DNA of 64,000 nt from the NCBI GenBank assembly GCA_016584305.1, contig JACEEZ010010946.1, forward strand, positions 238,219 through 302,218, written 5' to 3'. The notes below the pieces were generated by a model that saw nothing but the letters and a program-made list of their open reading frames with translations, did no database searches and was not told the origin of the DNA. This document shows, piece by piece, positions 44,543 through 53,854 of this stretch (position 1 is the stretch's first letter; each line of letters opens with the position of its first letter). A program made the position numbers and the translations under genes. The DNA comes from Chionoecetes opilio (taxonomy: Eukaryota > Arthropoda > Malacostraca > Decapoda > Majidae).

Positions 44543-45028
44543 CAGGGAAGTCCCGTTATACAAGAATTCCATGAAACGAGATGTGTAAATTTGGGTCTAT
44601 TTTCAATATACGAGATAAAAAATCCAATGCTACGACATTCAAACTGGGGTGAGTAAAATGACCAAGTTATTTACTAAAGTAAATTACAAGTTATTTACTA
44701 AAGTAAATTACAAGTTATTTACTAAAGTAAATTACAAGTTATTTACTAAAGTTATAAAGTCATTTACTGATTATATGATTTTACCTAAGGTTGTACGATA
44801 ATCGTACAACCTTAGGTAAAATCATATATGTAGTTAGTAAATGATTTCATAATTTTAGTAAACAACTTGTAATTTACTTTAGTAAATAATTTGGTAATTT
44901 TACTCACCCCAGTTTGAATGTCGTAACATTGGATTTTTGATCTCATATATTGAAAATAGACCCTAATTTACACATCTCATATCATCGGATTCTCGTATAT
45001 CGAATGCTCGTATAACGGGACCTCCCTG
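44543..45028. mobile_element. CAGGGAAGTCCC MITE, copy f, built as a palindromic dimer of one end
   Basis: Both termini have the same inner sequence (atgtgtaaatttgggtctat on the left, its complement on the right, then cattcaaactggggtgagta), so the element is two inverted copies of one end. The centre is a palindrome of about 28-bp arms around 44791 (ctaaggttgtacgat) flanked by tandem ttactaaagtaaattacaag units. Confidence 0.85.
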
Positions 45029-45029
45029 T

Positions 45030-45970
45030 ATAGGGGTTCCTTGGAATATGAAAAATTATTACAGGGGTTCCTCCAAGGTGTAAAGGTTGGGAATCACTGG
45101 GGTAATTAAAGAAAGCACGATCACCACACCGTCCACACGCACTGTAAACACGAGAGGGACGAGACTTAGCTGCCTCGACTGCAGTTCATTGTGTTCACAA
45201 GTGGCGCGGCGGCACCGCAGATATGAATCGTACAGCAAATATGAAAGTAACTTAAATTTTGATCTGGTTTTAATGAAAATTCACTTAGTAACGTATTGAA
45301 AATAATTAAATAACATATAATGACTTTTTATTGTGATATATTTGTTAGTAGAGTATCAATTCTGCTGTGTCTCTAAAGGAATCATACACCTGGCAGTGAG
45401 TGTCTGGAGGTGCTGCAGCTCTGCAGCCCTATGCCACGAGCCGCCACTGGATCTTAGCATCGCAGGATGAAATCAAGGACAGTAATTGAGGATGTAAAGG
45501 AAGTGCTCAGGGAGGATGAGGATGGTCAGGGATAGGCATAATAGTTCCAACCGTGATGTAAGCAAGTGAGACCTGGATGAGGAATAAATGCCTGTGGTCA
45601 AGCTTCAAGGCTGTGAGTGAGGGAGCATGGAGGCGAGAGGAGCGCAAGATGTGAGAATGAGGTGCATGGACAGGCACAAGGGGAGGGATTTCTGGTGTGG
45701 CCCTTTGAGGAAGCTGCAAGGAACAGACATCAACTTAGACAAGACTACAGAACAGAGCATCAAGACAACTCATGAACTAAGTTAAACATGCGTTTCTCTA
45801 CTTACCTTTATTTTTTAGTAGTAGAGTTTCTGAAAGTACGTTTTGAAGTCCAGTCTTCATTTGTGTAATAATGGTAAGCAAATAAATGATAAAGAATGAA
45901 TGAATAAATAAGTGAATAAATAAAAACTGAAAGGTTGAACCCCCCAAGAAAAATATTGAATATTTCTTAC
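45030..45970. other. PIAS intron or flank without recognised features
   Basis: No exon, terminal repeat or RNA was recognised. A 70-codon minus frame at 45507-45719 has no supporting splice sites or similarity. Confidence 0.45.
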
Positions 45971-46386
45971 CACAATCTGTATCGGTCAAATCAGGCAAGA
46001 AATCCTCAGAATCAGACAGACAGGATTCATCCTCACTGAGGAGGTCTATAGTGGTGTTGTGAGGCTTTTGAACACCAGCAGGGTGAGGCTTTTGAACACC
46101 AGCAGGGTGAGGCTCTTGAACACCAGCAGGGTGAGGCTCTTGAACACCAGTAGGGTGAGGCTCTTGAACACCAGCAGGGTGAGGCTCTTTAACACCAGCA
46201 GGGTGAGGCTCTTTAACACCAGCAGGGTGAGGCTCTTTGACATCAGCTGTGGATTGATCCAAGGTGTCATCAAGGGTCAAACAGCTTGTGTCCATGCCCT
46301 GAGGTTGGAGAGGTATGAAGCTACCGTCCATTTGCAACAATATCTTGTCAATGGACGTATTATTTTCTAGAATGTTTTTGAAGTGC
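45971..46386 (-). CDS. PIAS: PIAS-like exon with octapeptide repeats and SUMO-interacting motif
   Basis: Acceptor ttgtttcag, donor GATTGTG then gtaaga. It starts HFKNILENNTSIDKILLQMD and GSFIPLQPQ, the usual sequence after the SP-RING. Then come about 7.5 copies of an octapeptide of the type VKEPHPAG or VQEPHPAG, encoded by 24-bp repeats. The exon ends with TTIDLLSEDESCLSDSEDF, a hydrophobic core followed by acids, as in PIAS SUMO-interacting motifs (VIDLT...SSDEE). Confidence 0.93.
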
Positions 46387-49300
46387 CTGAAACAACAAAC
46401 ATGCTTTAATGATGAGTATTGAGGATAAGGCGATGCAACGACAAGGCTATTGTTGTTGAGGTAATGAGGAATCTCTTCACAGTGTCATGAACAACTAGCA
46501 CCGATACAGGCAAACCCGGAATCCTCAACTCACTCATCTATCTGCAGATTCTCGAACTCAATGACATCTGAGCACACGGGGCATATCCACTTGGGTTTCT
46601 TTTCATTCATTTTGAGGTAGTCGGCGGCGTCAAAGCAGTGGAGGTGTTGACAGGTGGAGGCCCGGCACGGCAGCTTCATCCTGGCCTTACTGACTGGACA
46701 CAACAATGAAAACTGCAGGGACGTCAAGGTGATGTCAGCCCCGTTATTGCTGTCCTGCTGCAGCTTCTCCTGAACTGATTGTGGGAGCAGAAAATCACAA
46801 TAATTAATGAAAGGAAAGTGTTGATAAAAGTATTGCAGAATATGCTTACAGGGAGTCAGGTATCTTTGGCACAGCAGAAAGAGTGAGCTGGAGTGTGGTT
46901 GAGACGGTGGCACAATGCAGCAAACCAAGATGGCTTGGTAACTATCAAGTTTAAAGTAGGCCTACAGGGAGATAGAGGCCCACAGCTGATATGACAGCTT
47001 TGTTACATGTGCACTACATAGACACAGGATCACCTGATGCAACTTTACACGTGATTGGCTGTCATGTCGTGATGGGTCAACACCATAACTCAAGGTCAGC
47101 AACACGGCACTCACGGTGAAGGGTGCAACGGTGCTTCGTCCTGAGAACTTTAGCATATTTCAGTGTTTTGTGAAACGGCTTGTAAAAAGGGTTGTCGAGT
47201 CAACGCAAGGCATTATATTTCTGCATCCCTAAAAACACCAAAAATGTATTACAGCATCGTGGAAAAATGTGGTGGTGTTTCTGGCATCTTTCTGACTTAA
47301 AACTTTTATTCAAATAGAAAATTCTGTTGAATGATCTTTGTGGTACTTGTTGATTAAATATAAAGTGGTGGCTCAATGTTATTGGTTATTGCCTCTATTC
47401 CTGTCTCCTGTTTCCATGATTCAGAGTAGGTTATATGAAGTTTCCAGATTCTGCTATGGAAGTGTTATGCTGGTCTTGGCTCAGCCCTGGCATCAGATCG
47501 CTCCAGCTACCCTCTCTGTACACACCTCGGCTTTATTGCTGAGGAAGGCCTTGCAAAAAGCCTTCCTCAGAGTTACTTTACCCCTTCTAAAACAACAATC
47601 TTATAATTTTCCTTTTGTATCAGGTTCATAGTTAAAAGCTGTGGAAACAAATAATCTCATCCTGGTGTTGTTAATGAATGAAAGATGCAACATCATAGAG
47701 CAACACACAATTATGGTGCTGTAAATTTTACCCTTGTTTGATGCAAATATTTAGAGGAATAATTTGCAAATATCACATTTAAAACTGAATAATTAGGGAC
47801 CTGCATGGTATGTGTACCTGTGTGCTTTGCTTTGTTGTTGACAGGTTAGTTCAAGTGTTTCTCTCTCTCGAACACACACGGAAGATTAGATTGTGAGATT
47901 GTCGTGATTTATGATGCAAGTAAATATTTCTTTCAGTTGTGTGAAAGTGAGTCTTTCATCTTTCTATCTATTTTGAGGCTCAGGTGGTTTGGTCATGTAA
48001 AAAAGGAGGGATGAAAAGAGATGTGTAAAAGTGACACAAGAAATGGAGGTGGAGGGACGGTTACCGGTCATTTCGCCCACGTGTAAGAGTCAACTCGCCC
48101 ACTCTAAAGTCAATTCGCCCACACGTTCCATGTCACGTCCACTGAGCTATATATTGTTGGAGTAGTTATATCCAATGTATAAGTGATGTGTAGTTCGAGA
48201 GGCCACCACCAGGGCGGTGCAGCAGTAGAGGGCTTGTTGGGGCTTTTATCGAGTGATAAATAAAGAAGATATAGAGTCTTCAATTGAAGACTACTTCCAT
48301 TGGAAAGTCAGGTGGGTCATTAATTGTAGACTCTTGCTCAACTGCAGGGGCACGTGGGTCTTGTTCCATTGTAGGGGCGGCTGGGTCATCAATTGTAGAC
48401 TCTTGTTCAACTGCAGGGGCACGTGGGTCTTGTTCCATTGTAGGGGCGGCTGGGTCGTCAATTGAAGACACTCGTTCCACTGGAGAGGAGGTTGGTTCGT
48501 CAGTGAAGGTGCAAGAATTACAATTCCAATCAATGGAAATATTGGATTTAACAGCTGTCCAGCAATCAGCATGAGATACGCCAGTATTACATTTCCTGTG
48601 CTGCCACCTCCCACACCTGTCACACTGCAGACCTTCTTGCCTTGCCCGTGCAGGTACAAGGCACTGGATACACTCATTTGAGCAGTCTGCCATCTTGCCA
48701 GGAACTGATTGAATTTTATCAATCAATCAATCATTGGAGGCATACGCCGGGGGGCGCGTCGCCTCGCCCACCCTACGACGCCACTCCCGGGGGTCACCAC
48801 GCGCGAGTTCCCATGCAGGCTCCTTTCCCATACCAAGCAGCTCTCGACAAGAAACATCAACTTGCCCCAGCCACGAGCCTTGTGGGCGCCCCCTTGGCCT
48901 CCTCCACGCCGGATTGTCTCTTACAGATACAACCCGATGGGAAGGATCGGTTTCAGGGTAGCGTGCCACATGCCCATATAGCCGAAGTTGGCGCTGACGG
49001 ACTATGCAGGTAATAGGCCTCGATTCAGTCTCATGGTGCAATCGCTGATTTGACACGTAATCATCCCAGCGATACCCCATGATTCTGCGAAGACACTTAT
49101 TACCAAAGGCATTGATTCGTCTCTTCAAGTCACTATTTAGTGTCCATGTCTCACAACCATAGAGTAAGACAGGGGATCACAAGCGACTTGAAGATCCGGA
49201 TCTTTGTCCTCCTGCACAGGTACCGACAACGCCAAATACTCCCGCTGAGCGAGTCCATAACACCGTGGGCTACGCCAATCCGCCGTAAGACTTCTTGACG

Positions 49301-52300
49301 TGACCCGCCGTCATTATGGACTGCGCTACCAAGGTATGTAAAACTTTCCACGATCTCAATGTCCTCGCCACACGCATGAACAGACTGTACTGCTTCATCT
49401 AGTAAGTCTCCAAACACCTGGACCTTGGTCTTGAGCCAGGAGACCTCAAGTCCCAAAGGCTTTGCCTCCTCGTGCAGCGCCTCGAGAGCCATCACCAGGA
49501 CCTCCAGCGACTCAGCAAAGATTACTGCATCATCGGCAAAAACAAGATCAGTGATCTTGGTGTTGCCGACGGATGCTCCACAATCACTTTGATCTACAAC
49601 CTTGTCCAATACCCAGTCCATACAAGCGTTGAAAAGTGATGGGGCAAGGACGCACCCTTGCCTCACTCCTGTATTCACAGGAAAGAAGCTGGATACACCT
49701 ACCCCACACTTCACAGCACTCTCAGTCCCAGAATACAGACCAGTTATTAAACCAATAGTCCTTGCAGGAATCCCTCGAAGTCGCAGAAGATTTTGAATTT
49801 TATGGCCATGACCAATTACAAAACATAGGTAAATGAACCACGAACTCCCAATTGAAACGAGCGGTAAACAAGTGGAGGGAAATAAACCACCAGTAACCTT
49901 GCACAAAATTTCTCCATAGTGTGGGCGAATTGACCTGTGGGCGAAATGACTCCATGGTGTGGCGAAATGGCATGTGGGCGAAATGACCGGATACCGGAGG
50001 GACAACGGGTACAAGGAAGACACAAGAAAACCTGTGTGTGTGTGTGTGCACCAAGACATGCAAGGACTGGCCACTTCATAGGACACGGTGCAGGAGAGGA
50101 AGGAATGAAGAGGAGCCGTCGCACGTCCAACCCAAGCGTGAAGTCAGTAAAAGAATTATGCTAAACAAAGATGACGATGATCTTGCAGCTTACTCCAGTT
50201 TAAATCTATGTAAACAAACACCCATATCTATATCTATGGGACAGATTCAAGGAGGTAGCATATAGAGCTACATTCATAATTCAATCTTTGCTTCCTTGTA
50301 AAGACAGTGATGAGGATCTCACTTTTAGCTGTTGTAGTGGCGGAAGCGATAGGGGTCTTGGCAAGAAGTTTCTGCAGCAGGTCTTGATGCGTCAGCCTCC
50401 TCGTCACAAGCAGGAACAACGCCAGAAACTCCCTGCATCTTATCTGTACACCCATCACAACACACACATTCCCTTGACACACTTGCCACACCAGACCAGT
50501 GTAAACATTCCTTATAACACACTAAATACGTAATGTGATTTGTAATGTTTTATAAAATTCACTAAAACATGCTTCTTAAAGTTGAATGTATATAACATAT
50601 TGAAATGTTTTGATCAGCACTGCAGTAAAACCCGTCAAGGCTGGGACGTCTGATGCATGGCTGTGGTCCGGTCAGGGAGCCCAATATATCATTTCACCAT
50701 TAATCAGAATTTACAAAAGGTTAGCATTTCTGAGATCCTATATGAAGCAGATTCCATATACCTGCAGTTAGAAGTGAAGTTTTAATGTTAATCCTTGAAT
50801 GGGATTGAGCCCATATAGGGAGTGAGCGTTCCTGCCTCTCTGTGTGCATCTGAGCCTCTGAGTCTATTCATGACCCAATACACTTCTGAGTCTATTCATG
50901 ACCCAATACTATTCTGAGTCTATTCATGACCCAATACTATTCTGAGTCTATTCATGACCCAATACAATGACATTATACTTGTGGTCCCCATCTACTAAAT
51001 CCCTTCCTTTCCTGCATAAAAATCAATCAGCAACCTTTCAACATTCTCTACAAAAAAATAATGTCTGTTTCAGTATAGTAGTACTTTTGAAAACATTTCT
51101 GATGGAGCAGCTCATGGCCCATCGGGAAGGACTTACTTAAACATATGCATCTCAGCTTTTAAGTTATCATTTTAGAGAAGTTTACTCTATTCGATGAACA
51201 AATTTTAGCTAATTTAATTTAAGCTAGCAGAATCTGAATCCTGAATTAAATTAAACTTATTTTCAGTATTGAATTTTTTTCTAAAAGAACCACAATTAGC
51301 TAAAAACCAGTCATAAAACAGGCAACAAAACCAAGGCTTGTCACAGCCACAACTCACAGTTAGCAGGTTACCATTGCCCTTTAAATCACACTTGCTCGTG
51401 ATTTCTATGGGTGAAGCTGGTCCCTTGGGAATTATATTCCACCCCTGACATAAACAAAAAATTATTACTAATATAGAAACCAAATTAATTTGACCAGATT
51501 AATACATACCCAAATAAAAAGAAATATCCCTTCAGCAGTCAGCACTGCCTGGTACTATCATCATGATAATGAGGATCACAATAACACCATAAAAACTAAT
51601 AATAAAACTAATAATAATAGTGCTAATACCTAATTTCAACAAATGACTGACTGATGGACCAATGATGGTGTCAACTCACAGGTAGTAAACATGGCTTCCC
51701 ATTAACTTTTATCTGAAGATCTGGAGAAAAGTAATCTTTCTGCTCACTTCTCGTATCACATCTGCAAAATCTAAGCTGAACCTGCAAAATTTCAGAAATA
51801 TCTTAGAAAATATATAAAATCATTAACACGTATGTACAACAGTTTCACAAAAGTGTCACGGTCATCAATGTTTGTTTCTTTCACAGTCAGGGTGCGTCAA
51901 CGAGAGCTTGCAGGGACAAAGATGAAGGGCAAAAATTTTGCAAATCATGGATGCCATACCTCGAAAGGCTGATAGTGCCTCCCATTTTCAGGCTAAGCAA
52001 TAAAAATATAAAAACTGCTAAAATTTGTGTAAAGAAAATAATAGGTGTACAGTCTGTAAACACACTTCAGAATGCAGCTGGCTTGATGGCTAGTGTGCTG
52101 TGAGGCAACACTGTGCGTGGCTGGCAAAGCACTTGAATTACCGGACCACAAATCCACAAGGCAATAGTTCAGACCTCGCATGATGGAAGCTGTACGATGT
52201 GTTACTGCAGACAGAACACTGAGAACCTTAACAAGACAAGTCAGTGAGAGGATCATTAAAAAATTATTCAATTTCATAGGGAATCCTCAATGCACCCACT

Positions 52301-53611
52301 TTCAATGAGGTATTGGAACAGGTTTTGTGTATGTTTGAAAATATAAATGGCAAACTTACTTGATAAGGACTATCTGTACTCCAGTGTTTGAAGTGGTCCA
52401 GCACTGAATTCTTCAAGCTAAATTCACAGTGGCAGTTCCAGTGAGGTCCTGTAAACAAGAAGCACTTGGTCCACAAAGGTAACATACAGTTGGTATTGGT
52501 GCACGGAATCAACACGGGCAATACTTAGTACCTTACTTAGTGCTGAACATGCTATTTTCCGACAAGAGAAAAAAACCTTTTGGAGCATTATTTCTTCAAC
52601 AAACTAACTACAAAAAAGATGTCGCCATATAAAGATAAAAACAAAACAAAAATACCAAAGTGGATGAATAGAAAACTGACCATTGCCTTTTATGAGCTGT
52701 TGTAATGGAGTATCTACAACTTCAAGGAATGGGAGCTTAGTCATCCGAATCCCCGTGGCGTCCCAAGAGCACTGCTGTTGATTCTGTGCAAGTGGTGGTG
52801 GTGGTCTTGTGCTGCTGTGTGAGGCCTGAGGTCTGCACTCCTGCTGCCTGTGCTGCTGTGAGGAACTGGGAGGCCTCACATGGGGCTGGTTTTCCTGCTG
52901 CCTGAAATCTCTTGGCTGATTTGACATGTTTTCTACAGGCAGATTTGTCAGGGTCCTATTATTTTGCCGATGCCAAGAAGATGTAGTATTCCGTGGTGGC
53001 CTGTAATAACCACTTGCATTGGGGCGAAGTGGCGGCCGGTTCCAATACCATGAGTTACCTTGAAATTGGTTATATGGAATTACTGAATAGGGTCCCCCGG
53101 GGTAGTTTGCCGTGGGTTGTTGCATCGAGGGATAACGAGAAGGTACGATGTGACCTTGTTGCACCTGACTGACAAGATGTCCATTAGCTGTGGAGGTGGC
53201 TGCTGTATTGCTTCCTCCCCTGCCATCGGGGTTGTGTTGGTGGAAACGAAGAGCAGTGTCCTGTCCCCTCCCTTGTGACTGGTACCTCATATTCTGTAAA
53301 GGAGTACACAATGAAGGGAACTATATCTTACTCCTTACTCATGACAAGTAAAGGCTGCATGATCTTCTTGAGGGATACGTGACTGTCCAGCCAATGTATG
53401 AATGCATTCCTAGGACACCTTACCAAGAACCAAGCATCAGATTATTTATTTAAAACCCCCATCAAATTCCAATAGAAAAGAAGAAAAACAAGTTCTGTCC
53501 TAAAAATGGTGAAATGCTAAGAAGCAAAATAATGTCACAATTATTCCATTGTAATGATGAAGCGACCAAATACCACTGGCCTCACCTGTAAGATTGGGTC
53601 CTGTACAGAAT
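45971..53611 (-). CDS. PIAS: PIAS / Su(var)2-10-type SUMO E3 ligase (8 exons, N-terminus not found)
   Basis: Exons 53611-53586, 53293-52681, 52448-52360, 51781-51680, 51444-51358, 50443-50323, 46774-46534 and 46386-45971 join with all phases matching. Domain order: Pro/Gln/Asn-rich linker; PINIT domain (LPFLEVVD at its start, VQLRFCRCDTRSEQKDYFSP then DLQIKVNGKPCLLPGW); SP-RING (SLLCPVSKARMKLPCRASTC, QHLHCFDAADYLKMNEKKP, WICPVC); downstream motif FKNILENN; octapeptide repeats; and IDLLSEDE, a SUMO-interacting motif. PIAS proteins are nuclear ligases that transfer SUMO from UBC9 to transcription factors and chromatin proteins. The SAP domain, normally N-terminal, was not seen. The SP-RING is well conserved, the PINIT more divergent. 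ZMIZ proteins share the SP-RING but lack this PINIT. Confidence 0.92.
46056..46245 (-). repeat. 24-bp coding minisatellite in the PIAS-like gene
   Basis: About 7.5 units of caccagcagggtgaggct plus 6 variable bases. On the coding strand the unit gives an octapeptide (V-Q/K-E/K-P-H-P-A-G). Differences between units are mostly at the Gln/Lys and Glu/Lys codons. Confidence 0.95.
46534..46774 (-). CDS. PIAS: PIAS-like SP-RING exon
   Basis: Acceptor tcccacaatcag, donor GATGA then gtgagt. It encodes QEKLQQDSNNGADITLTSLQ, FSLLCPVSKARMKLPCRAST, CQHLHCFDAADYLKMNEKKP and KWICPVCSDVIEFENLQIDE. The zinc-binding pattern C...C-x-H...C-x2-C with FDA and NEKKPxWxCPVC is diagnostic for the PIAS/Siz SP-RING. 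All four metal ligands are present. Confidence 0.97.
46775..48050. other. PIAS intron without recognised genes
   Basis: No exon recognised. A hairpin occurs at 47540-47571 (ctgaggaaggc ... gccttcctcag). A 97-codon plus frame at 47338-47631 has no support. Confidence 0.45.
48280..48693 (-). CDS. PHD-type zinc-finger ORF within the MULE-like element
   Basis: The ATG at 48693 opens MADCSNECIQCLVPARARQE and a complete C4HC3 PHD pattern: Cys8-x2-Cys11, Cys24-x2-Cys27, His32-x2-Cys35, Trp56, Cys58-x2-Cys61. A 22-residue acidic/proline segment (AVEQESTIDDPAAPTMEQDP) follows in tandem, then a stop. PHD fingers usually bind histone tails or mediate protein contacts. Invertebrate Mutator-like transposases often begin with a PHD- or FLYWCH-type finger, so this is probably the N-terminal part of such a protein; no transposase catalytic domain is visible. 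It may alternatively be a small captured gene. The 137-codon frame is undamaged. Confidence 0.75.
   Translation of the reverse strand: MADCSNECIQCLVPARARQEGLQCDRCGRWQHRKCNTGVSHADCWTAVKSNISIDWNCNSCTFTDEPTSSPVERVSSIDDPAAPTMEQDPRAPAVEQESTIDDPAAPTMEQDPRAPAVEQESTINDPPDFPMEVVFN
48720..49790 (-). pseudogene. RTE-like LINE copy B, 5' truncated, with 11-bp target duplication
   Basis: The minus strand encodes the RT from VRQGCVLAPSLFNACMDWVL through FADD (49529-49540) to the C-terminal domain; a frameshift at about 49170 separates the last 133 codons. The 3' end is atcaatcaatcaatcatt. The sequence ttgaattttat flanks both sides (48709-48719 and 49793-49803). It is inserted upstream of the PHD-finger ORF in the MULE-like element. 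Confidence 0.9.
50323..50443 (-). CDS. PIAS: PIAS-like exon 5 (linker before SP-RING)
   Basis: Acceptor gtgtacag, donor GCTAAAA then gtgaga. It encodes IRCREFLALFLLVTRRLTHQ and DLLQKLLAKTPIASATTTAK. This aligns with the human YSMSVYLVRQLTSAMLLQRL segment. Phase 0 in, 1 nt out; the next exon supplies TT. Confidence 0.87.
50856..50966. repeat. About 28-bp tandem repeat, 4 copies
   Basis: The unit ctgagtctattcatgaccca plus atactatt is repeated nearly perfectly in a PIAS intron. Confidence 0.92.
51358..51444 (-). CDS. PIAS: PIAS-like PINIT exon 4
   Basis: Acceptor ttatgtcag, donor CTAACT then gtgagt. The 29 codons are GWNIIPKGPASPIEITSKCD plus LKGNGNLLT, corresponding to the PIAS GY...PKxGxExKRPxxPxNIT segment, where P-IEIT matches PLNIT. 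A longer open frame past the donor is intron. Confidence 0.85.
51680..51781 (-). CDS. PIAS: PIAS-like PINIT exon 3 (VQLRFC)
   Basis: Acceptor attttgcag, donor CTACCT then gtgagt, 34 codons in phase 0. It encodes VQLRFCRCDTRSEQKDYFSP and DLQIKVNGKPCLLP, a close match to the PIAS signature VQLRxCxxxTSCPQEDxxPxxLxxKVNxKxxxLPG. The exon is too short to be listed among long open frames, yet it is the clearest PINIT evidence. Confidence 0.95.
52360..52448 (-). CDS. PIAS: PIAS-like PINIT exon 2
   Basis: Acceptor cttgtttacag, donor TATCAA then gtaagt. The exon encodes PHWNCHCEFSLKNSVLDHFK and HWSTDSPYQ. Position and phase match the PIAS segment between RFQEKFFIFAL and VQVQLR, though sequence identity is low. 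Confidence 0.82.
52681..53293 (-). CDS. PIAS: PIAS-like linker exon reaching the PINIT start
   Basis: The acceptor is cctttacag; the donor is GGCAATG then gtcagt (a weaker GT). The exon encodes 204 codons of low-complexity Gln/Asn/Pro/Ser sequence (NMRYQSQGRGQDTALRFHQH; later RPNASGYYRPPRN), ending with IRMTKLPFLEVVDTPLQQLI. The LPFxxVxD motif is where the PINIT domain of PIAS proteins begins (LPFYDVLD in human). Confidence 0.85.
53586..53611 (-). CDS. PIAS: PIAS-like 26-nt micro-exon
   Basis: A micro-exon flanked by cttttcag and gtgaggcc encodes SVQDPILQ in a frame that joins the next exon (NMRYQ) in phase. It needs one preceding nucleotide from an upstream exon outside the recognised set. 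Splice signals are good, but the exon is too short to prove by itself. Confidence 0.6.
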
Positions 53612-53663
53612 CTGAAAAGAAAAGAAAAACTTAGAAGAATACAAAAGAGAAGATAACAACATA

Positions 53664-53854
53664 CAGTGGTACCTTGACTTACGAGTTTAATTCGTTCATT
53701 GATCGAGCTCGTAACTCAATTTGCTCGTATATCAAATCAGTTTTCCCCATTGAAATTAATTGAAATACCATTAATCCGCTCCAGCCCCCAAAAAACCACC
53801 CCAATTTTTTGACTGTACGTACCTATATGACTGGACTGCACTCACCGGGACCGG
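53664..53854. mobile_element. Left end of a Tigger-like element, interrupted by LINE copy C
   Basis: Starts cagtggtaccttgacttacg after TA, with subterminal ccattaatccgctccagccc that resembles the level 2 element at 35135. The remainder lies beyond the LINE insertion; only the actcaaattcgtat stretch at 55206 may belong to it. Confidence 0.6.

Larger units (their letters stand above)
48059..49995. mobile_element. MULE-like DNA transposon with 8-bp target duplication, carrying a PHD-finger ORF
   Basis: Ends ggttaccggtcatttcgccc and (reverse complement) ggtatccggtcatttcgccc are flanked by a perfect duplication ggagggac (48051-48058 and 49996-50003). Subterminal copies of gtgggcgaaatgac or its complement occur three times at each end. 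Inside are a PHD-finger ORF and an RTE-like LINE insertion. Target length (8-9 bp) and association with a zinc-finger protein fit a Mutator-like element; hAT is the alternative. It lies in a PIAS intron. Confidence 0.82.

Noticed and set aside
46059..46370. Plus-strand repeat ORF (RLLNTSRV units)
   Set aside because: Antisense shadow of the PIAS octapeptide minisatellite.
51214..51357. Continuation of the PIAS GWNIIPKG exon past 51358
   Set aside because: A perfect gtgagt donor at 51357 and a phase-matched next exon at 50443 show that the open continuation is intron.
45971..53611. ZMIZ/Tonalli identity for the SP-RING gene
   Set aside because: The VQLRFC...KVNGKPCLLPG PINIT signature and the post-RING FKNILE segment fit PIAS better. 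ZMIZ remains a low-probability alternative because the N-terminus is missing.
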